Assembly: GCA_046262935.1 (NCBI GenBank)
Contig: JBHELT010000094.1
Location: forward strand, 1 to 51,281
Length of the DNA: 51,281 nucleotides
Origin: JBHELT01 sp046262935
GTDB lineage: Bacteria; Actinomycetota; CADDZG01; JAHWKV01
Reading direction: 5' to 3'
Shown: in pieces, positions 25,942 through 36,300 of the stretch
Layout of the letters: each line of letters starts with the position of its first letter
How positions within the stretch are numbered: position 1 is the first letter of the stretch
The notes under the pieces: model-generated
The model's input: the letters and a program-made list of their open reading frames with translations, nothing else
Database searches by the model: none
What the model was told of the DNA's origin: nothing
Position numbers and translations under genes: made by a program

Positions 25942-26969
25942 GATGAGGACTCCATAGGTCCCCAGCGCACGGTCGTAGCCGCCCAGGAGTACCCTGTTCC
26001 AGCCGCGAGCAGCACCGCTATATCGCCGTCGTTCAAAGCACCGGCATCGCGCGCAAGAGTTAGCGCGAACAAAGGATCGACCGCGCTCATGTGACCGAAG
26101 TGATCAAGATAGATCGATTGGTCCTCACGAAGGCCAAGTTCAACGGCTATGGAATCGTGCAGGGACTTCTTCATATGGATGGGCAGAAGCATGTCGATGT
26201 CACTTACCAGGTACCCGCTCCGCTCCACCGATTCGGTCGCAACCTTGATGAAGTACTTGAGAGTGATCGGGTCCAGGCGTCGTTTCATCTCTTCGCCGTA
26301 GTACAACTGAAGAAAGTGCATGCGGTCGTCAACGGTGTCGTGACTTGCGGGGTGAACGCTTCCGCCGCCCGATACGCGCACATGGTCGGAGAACGAACCG
26401 TCGGTCAAGATGCTCGAGGCTAGGACTTGGTTCGAGGTCTCTCCCTTACGTAAGAGCGCGGCTACCGCGCCGTCGCCGAAATTGAACATGAAGCGGCTTC
26501 GCTCGTTGGAGTAATCGAGCAGGTGCGATTCCTTTGCGGCTCCGACCATGAGCACCGAGTTCAGGTGCGGATCGGCCCTCAGCATGTCCGTCACAGCCTT
26601 AAGACCAACCGGGGCTCCGGCCGAGACATTGACCATCTCCATAGCGAACCCCTCTATTCCAAGGGCATGCTGGATCTTGGGGGCGGCCTGCCAGACCATG
26701 TAATCCTTCCAATGGGAGCCGAAGTAGACGACAGCGTCGACTTCCGAGGGGTCGTTTCGTTCAAGCAAAGACCTGGCAGCCGAGATGCACATGTCACTAA
26801 CGTGCTCATCGGGCCGCGTGACGTGCTTGCCTTTTATGCCGAACTTATCTACAAGGACGCTTTCGGGGATGCCACTCAGCTCCGAGATCTCGGAGGCGGG
26901 CATGAATCGGTCTGGAACGTAGGTGTCGAGATCCACTATCCCAACCGCGACTTCATCGATTCGGTTCAA
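25938..26969 (-). CDS. Beta-ketoacyl-ACP synthase III-like (thiolase-fold) protein with altered active site
   Basis: 343 residues from TTG 26969, chosen because AGGGAG lies 9 bp upstream. The frame is open to a GTG at 27014, but that start sits inside the operator at 27007-27024. The fold matches FabH/HMG-CoA-synthase-like enzymes: DLDTYVPDRFMPASEI at the N-terminus, a GDGAVAALL region, and the C-terminal LPIHMKK and FGHMSAVDPLFAL. The FabH triad is changed. The Cys position reads NVSAGAP (Ser116), the His is kept (IHMKK, His265) and the Asn position is His (HFGHMS, His293). Ser-for-Cys is known in the acyltransferase-like KAS III protein DpsC. It heads the seven-gene operon, next to operator copy 2. 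Acyl transfer rather than condensation is inference. Confidence 0.82.
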   Translation of the reverse strand: MNRIDEVAVGIVDLDTYVPDRFMPASEISELSGIPESVLVDKFGIKGKHVTRPDEHVSDMCISAARSLLERNDPSEVDAVVYFGSHWKDYMVWQAAPKIQHALGIEGFAMEMVNVSAGAPVGLKAVTDMLRADPHLNSVLMVGAAKESHLLDYSNERSRFMFNFGDGAVAALLRKGETSNQVLASSILTDGSFSDHVRVSGGGSVHPASHDTVDDRMHFLQLYYGEEMKRRLDPITLKYFIKVATESVERSGYLVSDIDMLLPIHMKKSLHDSIAVELGLREDQSIYLDHFGHMSAVDPLFALTLARDAGALNDGDIAVLLAAGTGYSWAATTVRWGPMESSS

Positions 26970-27006
26970 ACGCCCATACTCCCTGACTCGCCCTAGGTGT
27001 AAAATA

Positions 27007-27024
27007 TGACTCACCTGTCAGTTT
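27007..27024. promoter_or_regulatory. Probable TetR operator, copy 2
   Basis: TGACTCACCTGTCAGTTT, in the 50-100-bp divergent region between the KAS III-like operon and the tetR gene. It matches operator copy 1 (15987-16004) at 15 of 18 positions, with TGAC-N6-GTCA arms. On the plus strand a TAAAAT (27000-27005) lies immediately upstream. On the minus strand TTGACT (27047-27042) and TTAAAC (27026-27021, spacer 15) precede or touch it. Repression of both directions and autoregulation are inferred. Confidence 0.65.
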
Positions 27025-27064
27025 AATCGCAGCGTCCGGCGAGTCAATAGGGCACTAGGATCGA

Positions 27065-27751
27065 ATGAACATCAGTGAGCCGATAACGGAAACATCGGTC
27101 GAAAGGACCATCTCTACCTTGCCTGAGCGTAAGAGCAGTGCTCGAACCGGGCTCACGCCCAAAGGCGAAGCGACCCGAGCAAGACTCATCGAGATAGCCG
27201 AGGAAGTCTTCGGCGAGATCGGGTACGACCAGGCTTCGATATCTGAGATAACGCGTCGCTCTGGGGTAGCTCAGGGAACCTTCTATCTTTACTTCAACAG
27301 CAAGAAAGAGATCTTCTCGGAACTGGTTCGACAGATAGGGCGCAACGTTCGCCATGAGATCCAGGCCTCGGTCGAAGGCCTCACCAAACGCTCCGAAATC
27401 GAGCGCAAAGGCTTTGAGACTTTCTTTGAATATGTTCGCCAGCATCCCAGCATCTACCGCATTGTTCGACAAGCGGAGTTTGTCGATCGCGACGCCTTCC
27501 GCGACTACTACGAAGGTTTCGCCAACGGATACAAAGCCGGACTAAAACAGGCAAGCGCGAAGGGCGAAGTGAAAGCCATCGACCCTGAGGTACTAGCTTG
27601 GTGCCTTATGGGCATGGGCGACCTCATCGGCATCCGTTGGATCCTTCTGCGCGATGAAGGCAAAGTTCCCAAGAAGGTGCTCGACACGATGATCGATTTC
27701 ATCACAGGTGGGATGATCGCCGCGACCAGCAACTCGCACAAGAAGAGATAA
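27065..27751 (+). CDS. TetR/AcrR-family transcriptional regulator
   Basis: 228 residues. After a flexible 35-residue N-terminus comes the TetR DNA-binding domain (about 36-85): TRARLIEIAEEVFGEIGYDQASISEITRRSGVAQGTFYLYF, split here as helices 1-3 with the GTFYLYF turn diagnostic of the family. The rest is a helical ligand/dimer domain with KVLDTMIDFITGGM near the end. The ATG has AGGA about 6 bp upstream. It is transcribed divergently from the KAS III-like operon and followed after 6 bp by the acyl-CoA ligase gene. A nearly identical palindrome stands at its own promoter and between the divergent operons at 16 kb, so it is the natural candidate repressor of all four transcripts. An acyl-CoA or hydroxy-acid inducer would be typical for such neighbours. 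Confidence 0.92.
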   Translation: MNISEPITETSVERTISTLPERKSSARTGLTPKGEATRARLIEIAEEVFGEIGYDQASISEITRRSGVAQGTFYLYFNSKKEIFSELVRQIGRNVRHEIQASVEGLTKRSEIERKGFETFFEYVRQHPSIYRIVRQAEFVDRDAFRDYYEGFANGYKAGLKQASAKGEVKAIDPEVLAWCLMGMGDLIGIRWILLRDEGKVPKKVLDTMIDFITGGMIAATSNSHKKR

Positions 27752-27757
27752 CGACCG

Positions 27758-29272
27758 ATGCCATCGTTCAACCATGAATCTATGGGGTTCTGGCTTTCAC
27801 GGCGAGCTGCATTGAGTCCTCATCGGGTCGCCATCGATTTCGAAGACCAAACCATCACCTACCGCGAGCTAGAAGATCGAACCATCAGGTTTGGCGTTTT
27901 TCTCGGGCAAGCGAGCGTTACGAAAGGCGATCGGGTTGCGATCCTCTCCGAGAACAGGCCCGAGTACATAGAAGCCTTCTTCGCATGCGCCAAACTCGGC
28001 GCCGTGCTTGCTCCCATCTCATGGCGGCTGACTGAGCCTGAGATGCGATGGCAATTGAACGACTCGGACCCCTCGGTGCTCATCGTTTCAGGAGATTACG
28101 CAGAAACTGCCAAGAGTATTTTCGATGGGCAAGTGCTGGTTTTCGACGACATCAACAGGACGGCGGTCGCATCTGCCGAGCCCGAGGGTCCAGGCGACGC
28201 ATCAACGTGGAACGATCCGCTCATGATCTTGTACACGAGCGGAACGACAGGGGTCCCCAAAGGAGCGGTCCTAACCCACGGCAATTTCTTCTGGGGGAAC
28301 CTCAACATCCTCGTGAATGCCGACTTCTCATCAGATGAAGTTAGCCTGGTTTTTCTGCCGATGTTCCACATCGGTGGATGGAACGTGAACACCTTGCCTG
28401 TTTTCCTGAAGGGCGGAATGGTTGTTTTGGAGCGCTCCTTCGATCCATCGCGTACGTTGGATCTCATCCAAAGCAAGAAAGTAACTTGGCTGATGGGCGT
28501 CCCTGCGACGTATCTGTTCATGAGCCAGCAACCCGGGTTCGAGCATGCGGACCTATCTTCGGTCAGAACGATGGTAGTTGGCGGCGCCCCAATGCCGGAG
28601 TCTCTGTTAAAAACATACGCAGCCAAAGGCCTTAACATCATTCAGGGGTACGGGCTCACCGAGTTGGCCCCAAACGCATTGCTCCTTCCGATGCAAGCCG
28701 CTGCGTCGAAACTCGGCTCTTCTGGTAAGCCCTACTTCTTCACAGACACGCGATTGATGGACGACGACGGCAACCTCGTCGATGCTCCCGGCACAGCGGA
28801 GATAGTCGCGCGGGGCCCCGTAGTGATGTCCGGTTATTGGAACCGGCCCGATGCAACCGATGAAACCATCAAAGACGGATGGCTGCATACTGGCGATGTT
28901 GGCCGCACCGACGAAGACGGCTTCTACTGGATCGTGGATCGCAAGAAAGACATGATCATCACCGGTGGCGAGAATGTGTACCCTGCCGAGATCGAGAACG
29001 TCCTTTATGACCATCCCGGAGTTGGCGAAGCGGCGGTTATCGGGATCCCTGACGACCGCTGGGGTGAGATGGTGCACGCGATCGTTGTGCCAACCGATCC
29101 GGCTGTAACCAAAGACTCCATCGAGAAGCATTGCCGTGAAAGACTCGCACCGTTCAAGGTACCCCGCTCGATCGAACTGCGAGCAGACCCGCTACCCCGA
29201 ACGCCCGCCGGCAAAGTGAAGAAGGCCGAGTTGCGCAGTCCTTGGTGGGAAGGGCGCAGTACAAAGATATGA
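27758..29272 (+). CDS. Acyl-CoA synthetase (AMP-forming, fatty-acid-CoA ligase type)
   Basis: 504 residues with all ANL-superfamily motifs: the phosphate-binding loop YTSGTTGVPKG (159-169), the QGYGLTE motif, WLHTGDVG and the hinge DRKKDMIITGGENVYP. Near the end PRTPAGKVKK carries the catalytic Lys. Cytoplasmic. It would activate a released carboxylic acid to its CoA ester using ATP. Length and motifs match medium- or long-chain fatty-acid-CoA ligases; the exact chain is not readable. It begins 6 bp after tetR, and its stop overlaps the start of the secreted hydrolase gene (ATGA). Regulator, ligase and hydrolase are therefore almost certainly one transcript. Confidence 0.93.
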   Translation: MPSFNHESMGFWLSRRAALSPHRVAIDFEDQTITYRELEDRTIRFGVFLGQASVTKGDRVAILSENRPEYIEAFFACAKLGAVLAPISWRLTEPEMRWQLNDSDPSVLIVSGDYAETAKSIFDGQVLVFDDINRTAVASAEPEGPGDASTWNDPLMILYTSGTTGVPKGAVLTHGNFFWGNLNILVNADFSSDEVSLVFLPMFHIGGWNVNTLPVFLKGGMVVLERSFDPSRTLDLIQSKKVTWLMGVPATYLFMSQQPGFEHADLSSVRTMVVGGAPMPESLLKTYAAKGLNIIQGYGLTELAPNALLLPMQAAASKLGSSGKPYFFTDTRLMDDDGNLVDAPGTAEIVARGPVVMSGYWNRPDATDETIKDGWLHTGDVGRTDEDGFYWIVDRKKDMIITGGENVYPAEIENVLYDHPGVGEAAVIGIPDDRWGEMVHAIVVPTDPAVTKDSIEKHCRERLAPFKVPRSIELRADPLPRTPAGKVKKAELRSPWWEGRSTKI

Positions 29273-30387
29273 AACTTGCTCTCGCCCGCAAAGTGCTCAT
29301 CGCCTCTGTCGTCGGTACAGCAGCTGGCCTTTTCATGGCCCCGCTGGCGTATGGGTCGCACATGGTCGGACACGGGGCCCCCGCCGCCGCCGACAAACTC
29401 TTCGCCGCCGACTTCATAGTGCCCAAAGACCAGGAACTCGGTTTCGACCTCGGAGGGTTCGGTGGGATCACGAAGGGCCAAGGATTGGCGTTCAACCCAG
29501 TCATCTTCGTACATGGCAACGCGTATGACGCCAACTTCTGGGACAGCGCAGTCGAAGACGGCGTAACCACGATCAACGTGCGCAAGTACTTCAGGGCCGC
29601 CGGATATACCGATCAAGAGATCTGGGGCATTTCGTACAACGGCAAAGGATGTTCCGATACGGCCGCGTGCGGCACAGCAAACGACATAAACGTGGCCGAC
29701 CTCTACCCGTTCATCCAGGCGGTCCGGTCTTACACGGGGTCGGGCAAGGTTGACATAGTCGCCCACTCGCTTGGTGTGACGGTGGTGCGCAAAACCATCA
29801 AGAACCACCCTGACCTGTTGGGTCAGATCGAAGACGCAGTCTTCGTCGCCGGAGCCAATCACGGCACATCGGCTTGCCGAAACCTGGCGGGGACCTGGTA
29901 CGGATGCGACGAAGTGGTTCCGGGTTCGGCTTGGCTAGACGATCTGAACACATGGGACCCCAATGGTGAACGTGACGAAACACCCGGGCCGATCCGATAC
30001 ATGACCATCTATGACGGATCCGGAGCATCGGACAACTTCTTCGTTGGTCAAGATGCCCAGAGTCCCAGCCTCACCGGGGCCGACAACCGACAGATGCCGG
30101 GTACCGCCCACCTCCCGCTTGCGCGGGGAAAGGCGGCCTTGGACACATATCTGCCTTTCCTTCGCGATAACAATGTTGTGCAACGAATCGATGGAGGCAA
30201 GATTGTTGATCCCTCAACCCGAGTCGATGTCAGGGGTCGTCACGCAGGCCGGATAGCTTCGACCGGAAGCTTCGATGCTGGTGCCGGGGCTGTTTTATTG
30301 ATCGCCGCCGCCCTTACAGGTCTGCTCGCAAGGCCAAGGCGCAAGATCGGCACTCTGATCGCAGACCTAGCGCAACCCTCCCCTTGA
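29269..30387 (+). CDS. Secreted PhaZ7/lipase-like alpha/beta hydrolase with a sortase-like C-terminal anchor
   Basis: 372 residues from ATG 29269, which overlaps the ligase stop by 4 bp. The signal peptide ends near APLAYGS. The oxyanion segment FVHGNAYDANFW is at 80-91 and the nucleophile elbow AHSLG (Ser167) sits in the stretch SYTGSGKVDIVAHSLGV. It is a paralogue of the hydrolase at 17391. Unlike that protein it ends with IASTG, a hydrophobic helix (AGAVLLIAAALTGLLA) and RPRRK. This resembles the LAxTG signal recognised by class E sortases of actinobacteria, so it may be fixed to the cell wall or at least the membrane. It ends 1 bp from the stop of the giant convergent gene. Confidence 0.85.
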   Translation: MKLALARKVLIASVVGTAAGLFMAPLAYGSHMVGHGAPAAADKLFAADFIVPKDQELGFDLGGFGGITKGQGLAFNPVIFVHGNAYDANFWDSAVEDGVTTINVRKYFRAAGYTDQEIWGISYNGKGCSDTAACGTANDINVADLYPFIQAVRSYTGSGKVDIVAHSLGVTVVRKTIKNHPDLLGQIEDAVFVAGANHGTSACRNLAGTWYGCDEVVPGSAWLDDLNTWDPNGERDETPGPIRYMTIYDGSGASDNFFVGQDAQSPSLTGADNRQMPGTAHLPLARGKAALDTYLPFLRDNNVVQRIDGGKIVDPSTRVDVRGRHAGRIASTGSFDAGAGAVLLIAAALTGLLARPRRKIGTLIADLAQPSP

Positions 30388-30388
30388 G

Positions 30389-33300
30389 TCAGCGGGTGAT
30401 GCGCAGGGACTTGCGGCTTCGAGCGTGACCAAAGACGGCGGGTTGCCTCGACAGCCGAACGCCACGCCGGCTCCTGGTCTGAGGTCTTGAGCCAGCCGCA
30501 CAACGAACCCGTCTATGGGCCGCCTTTGTCTTGACGCATGTAGTTGAGGAACCCTGGGCCGGCCAAGCACCCACCACGGGGACGTCAATCGTGGCCACCT
30601 GAACAGGCTCGGTTGCACTCGTTGTCGAAGCGCCCGACACCGTCAACGCGAAGGGAGCCGTCACGGATGTCGATGTCGCAGCCGTAGTTGCGGTCGAGCC
30701 GATCGGAGCAAGAACCGGAGCCATGAAGGGATACATCGTTTGGTCCGAGTGCTCGAACCCGAGAACATGACCGAGCTCGTGAAGAACAGCAGTCATAGCG
30801 TCGACTGACCCCAGCTTCGCCAAACCATTCGACGACAGCGAGGCGCTAACCGCCCATCCGAACCCTGAAGCATCGGGATCGAGATAGATGGTCGAGCCGT
30901 GGGCCTGACCCAAGAAGCCATCGAGGAAATCGGCGAGGGCGTAATGCAATCCTGTCAGCGCCGACAGACGAGCCTGGTCGCCGGAGAGCAGGCCAACCCA
31001 CGTGGAGACCGCTTTCGACACCAGGTTGCCGAGAGTCACTTCATCGAGTCGGGCGACTGCTGCTGTTGACCGGTTGTCGGGAGCCATAGGGATCATCTCG
31101 TCGAGCAACAGAGCCGAAGGTGCCGAGGTGAATGATGAGTCGTCGGTTCTGATCCTCATCACATCGAATGACGACGAGCCACCGTTGGTCAGGGTCCCGA
31201 ATGCGCCATCGACGACTGGGGCGTTGAGCGCCCACGTCGTGACGAACAAGCCATCGAGGCTGACACTTACCGATGCCCCCTTCATCGTCAGTTGCAGTGC
31301 GTAGTCCTTGCCAGCCACGATCGACTTGGCGAACGTAGAGTCGATCACCCATCCGGAGCGCTGTGTCTGGTGACCAAGGATCAGGTTACCGGTTCTCGCA
31401 TCGATGGCGACGAACTTGAAGTCATCAGCTGCGTAACGATCGAAGATGATGCCTCCGATGGCGTTCGTGCTGAGCGTTGCGCTCAATTCGAGGTAAGACG
31501 ACGGGGCGAGTCCGTGGCCAAGACCGAGGTCCACGATGCTGGCAGCCAAACCTGGGGTCGTCGATGGAGTGCCAACGTAGCGACCCGAATTGACGGCCCA
31601 AGTTCCGCTCTTTGGTCCGGTGAACAGGTTGGCGATGCCGTCGTTGAAATCTTCGGTGTTATCGAAGGTCACTTGCACCGGCAGAACTTGAGCAGTCACA
31701 TTGTCGAACACACCCTGCGAGTTGTTGGATCCAAGTCCAAGCATCCCCTTGTTCAAACCGTAGGTTTCGCCGTTTATGACTCTGCCGGGGAAGTTGTACG
31801 TGAATAAACTCTTACCATTCGCATAAAGCGAGACGTTGGTCCCATTGACGGTGATCAGCATCTGATAATACGTGCCGGCGGAGAGCGACCCCGAGACAGC
31901 ACCCTGAGCGTCGACGATCCAGCCAGCGGGCGTGCGGTGACCCATCTCCGCCTTGTTGGTGGAGATGTTGATCCCGGCGAACTTGAAGTCGGTCGGGCTC
32001 TGATAGTCGAAGATCAGATACGCGTTGCCCTTCCAACCGCCGGTCGGCTTAGTAACCTGGACCGACGCCTGGTATTCGTAATAGATCGGCAAGTACTGAT
32101 CGAGGTAGAACACGGCCGCCGCGTCCTGGCCACTTGAGGCCGCCGACACCGTCATCGCACCATTGACCACTGCGAAACTCCCGCTATCCACAGCGAAGGT
32201 GCTCATGGCGCCATTGTTGAAATCGGCCGAGCGCAACACGTCGCGCTTGCCACCCGGGATGTTGCCCGCCTGAGGATCAGAAGGGCCACCGGTCTGTTCC
32301 TGCCACAAGCCATGATCACTCTGGTTCACGAGCGCGATCTCTCCGTCTGGTTCGCCGTTGCGCGCAGGGTCGGTGCCAACATCGATAGCTCGCGTTGGGT
32401 CGGCTCCGTCTGACTTGGAGAGGTCATATAGGAACTGATCCAAAGCCGGCGCCCGCTGACGGCTGACGGTTGCGATACCGAATGGGGCGAACGGAACGAT
32501 GTAACTGTTGAACTCGCCGACCCAGTCGATCAATCGGTCTCCCCCGGTGTTACCGATGAGGACATCGAGGCCCGCACCACCGTATGCGCGATCTTCGTAA
32601 GAAGGATGCGTGTCCGGCGTGTCATTCGGGCTGGGCTGGATCTTCTTGTTCTTACCGGTGCCGTAAGTTCCGGTTGGGTCAGGGATGGTCAACACGTCGT
32701 CCGCCTGCAAAAGGTCGTTGCCCCAGCCGCCGAACATGTCGTCCCGACCGGTTCCGCCAATGAGCCAATCGTTGCCAAGGTCGCCGAAGATTGCGTCGTT
32801 GCCGTCGCTGTAAGCGGTCCCGTATGTCGGATCGACGATCTTTAAGCCCTGGTCGCTATTGAAGTTCAAGAAGAACTCACGACCAGTGGCAGTCTTGTTC
32901 GCGGTGCCGTCATCGTTCAACTCGATCGTGCGGCGAGCGTCGTATTCGTCATACAGCGCGAACTCTCCTAGTCGGTTGACTATGCGTTTGCTCGAGTGGG
33001 CCGCGTCATAGTCGGAGCCGAAGTGAAGTATGTCCCCGGTGTTATAGGGCCTGGAGAAGTCACTGCGCACGACACCTGCGAGGTCCCCGGCTGCGTATCT
33101 CTGCGCGTAGCCCTCGTTGGACGGGTCATCGCCGGCGAGGGCTTCTGCGCCCGAGACGGCGTCGTCGCCGGAAGCGCCGTGGAGGAAGTCGTCGCCGAGT
33201 CCGCCAAAGATCACATCGTCGGAGTTGTTGGCATCGAACAAGAACTGGTCGGCGCCGAGCGCTGTTGGTGTCAAGTTGTAGGGCGTGATATCGAAAGTCA

Positions 33301-36300
33301 TCTTTAGAGAGTCGGCCACATTGATCGTCGCTTGCTGAACCTTGCCAGGAGACGAGATGTAGCGGTTCAGGTCGCCGCTAGCGATCGGCGCGATGCCGTA
33401 CAGCGGCTCACCATAAGACGCTGAGTTGCGGCTGATGTAGATGCGTCCGTCGTCGCCAAGAACTCCGTCTTGCCCAGTTCCACCAGAGACCCAGTCGTTG
33501 CCCCAGCCGCCGGTGATGTTGTCATCGCCTGCGTCACCGAACGCAACGTCGTTGCCGCAAGCGGTGTAGATGATGTCGTCACCAGATTCGGCATGCACCT
33601 CATCGCCGGCACCGATGTCGACGCCGCAATCGGGTATCGGCGTGCCGCAAGAACCGGTAGCAGGAGAAGTGCTGCAGGCCCCGGCAGTGGGCAGACCGAA
33701 CTTGGCTGGATCGAAGTCTGGTCCGCCCGGTGTGTAGTCGAGCAGGTCTACGGCGTGGACGACCAAGGGCAGGGTCGCGCTGTATCCAGGGAATGCGGGG
33801 TTGTCGTAGTTGAAGCGCAAGTTGTAAAGGTACGCCGGGTTGGCATCGACACCATTGATCCCAACGACCCTGTAGATGTTGGCGTTGTCTGAGGCGATGG
33901 TGTCGGCGTCCCTTGCGTGGGACATACCGAAGATCGGGTCCGTCGATGCCACTTCGTTGTTTCGATCAACACGGGTTCCGGCGCCACCGAAGATGATGTC
34001 TTTGCCATCGGGTCGAAGCCCTGGTGTTATGAGGGTGAACAGGCTGGAGCTGCCACCGATCAAGTCGTCTTGACCGAGGTTGCCGAATACCACATCGTTG
34101 CCGCCACCACCTTCTACGTAGTCACTTCCGTCCGTAGAAGCCTCGAATGACGGCGTCAGTGTCAGCGCACCTTCCGGGTCAACAGGCAGGAACGGCGTGC
34201 GGTAAGCGCCAACAACGACGGGTGCCGTGAGCGAGATGGCGCTGTCGATCGAACCGTCTCCCTGGATCGTGTCGTTGCCGAGCTGACCGAAGATCACGTC
34301 GTCGTCGGGTCCGCCCGCGATGTAATCGTTGCCGAACTGGTTGCCTCCGGCGGCCTGAATGGCGAAGGAATGGAAAAGGTTGATGATCCTGTACTCAGCC
34401 CAAGCTGGAAGACCTCCTGTATCACGGTAGTTGCGCGCGATCCCGTCGACCAATGAGAAGCCAGTCGTCTCTCCAACTCCACCGTCGATGGTTGTGATCG
34501 CATAGATGTGATTGCCGCGAAGAGTCTCGAACCTTGGGTCGGTTATGTCACCGGTAAGGGCAACGTTAACGTCTCGTCGGATCAGTTCGACCGAGTCACC
34601 GAAGATGAGGTCGTCGTTCTGGTTCCCGTCGATGTAATCGCCGATGCACGATGCGCATCCATTGCCTCCGGCGCCACCGACCAAGATGTCGTCGTCCTGC
34701 ATACCTTGAACGATGTCGACCCCACCTATCGAAAGGTGCCGTGAGATCACGAATCTAGGATCAACGATGAGGCTGCTGATCAGGTCGGCGCGGCCCCCGA
34801 ATCCAACGGTAGCGATCAGCAGACCAGTCGCAGGATCCATGTACTGAACCCGGCCGAAGTCTCCGAAGATGATGTCTTTGTTATGACCGCCCTTGAGCCT
34901 GTCGTCCCCGAATCCACCGAAGATAACCAGCGGCAATGTCGATGCTGAGCCATCGACCGTGTCGTTGTCGGGCGACATATCGGCCAGCGGCATCGGGTCG
35001 TCGGTGGTTGAACCGCCCGCGGTGTTGAGGGCGAAGTAATCATCCTCGCCCGTGTCGAGCGAAACGGTGATGTTGTCATTGCCGAGTCCGGTGTTCAGCA
35101 AAGTCATCGTGCGAGCGCCAGGACGAACGTGCGTGCCGTCGATGTAAATCGTGTCATCGCCGGAGCCGGTCCAATAGATGACCCCATCGAACAGGTTGCC
35201 CGATGGTGATGCCTTGTAAGAGATCCCCGGAAGTCCGGCCCGCGTGATGTAGATGTCGGCACCGGGAACGAGGCTCGGCATGGTCGGCGCGTTATAGATA
35301 TCGGTGATGCGGTAGTTGTCGGGATGGCTCGATGCCTCATCGCTCATGAGGAGGCGATGACGACCAAGACCAAGGTCGACGTTCAAAGCACCACGGAAGT
35401 CGTCGAGGTTTCCTGTCAGGAAGTCGAACCCAGCCCATGTGTTCTGGTCGAGTTCCGCATTAGACGACATGAACACGCGATCGTCACCGTTGTTGAGGGT
35501 GACGTTGGTGACCGCCACTCCGGCGTAGTCGTTGCTGCCCTTTGTTGTCCCTTGGATGTCGAAGACCTCGCTTCCACTGCCGGTAGCTATGTCGACCTGC
35601 TCGATCCCGTAGTACTGGATGCCGTCCATACGAGTAATGACGTCAGCCGTTCCAACGAGCAAACTGGTGTTGACCGTAAGGGTGTCGACGCCGGGGCCCA
35701 AGGCTTCACGCCGCAGGCTCCCCTGGAAGTTGAGGATGTATATGTTCTTATTGAGGTACCCGTTCGGGTAGCGGTCGACGGTAACGTCGATCTTGTCGAC
35801 CAGATAGGCACGAAGGAACGGATCGCTCGTCTGCGCCGCGGCCACGGCGTTCTGGATGATCTGACGCAACTGCTCGGCCCCCGCGTTGTACGGGATCGGG
35901 TCGCTCTGGAAGGTCACTCCGCTCACGTGGAATGTCAACCTGAATGAACCACCAGTAGCGTCGACCGTGAGCAACTGGATCTGGTTTGCCTGGGTCGGTG
36001 TATCGGTCAGATTGGCGACCGTGTGAACGATCGCGGTTCCGTCGATCAAGGATGTTGATCCGCCGAGTAGTTCGACTGTCTTGCTCAGATTGGTCAAGCG
36101 TGTCGCCACCAACTGCTGGACTGAGACCTCACTCAAGATGCCCTGGAAGTGGATGGTGTAAACGTCATCATTCCTCGTAACCACGACGTTGCCCGTGCCG
36201 ATAGCGGGCAGTCCTTGTAGAGCCGCCTGAACAGTAGCCGGGGCTGCATCAAATGCGAGCGGGGCGGTGGTTTGCTGGTCGAGCACAGGACTCGTGACTG

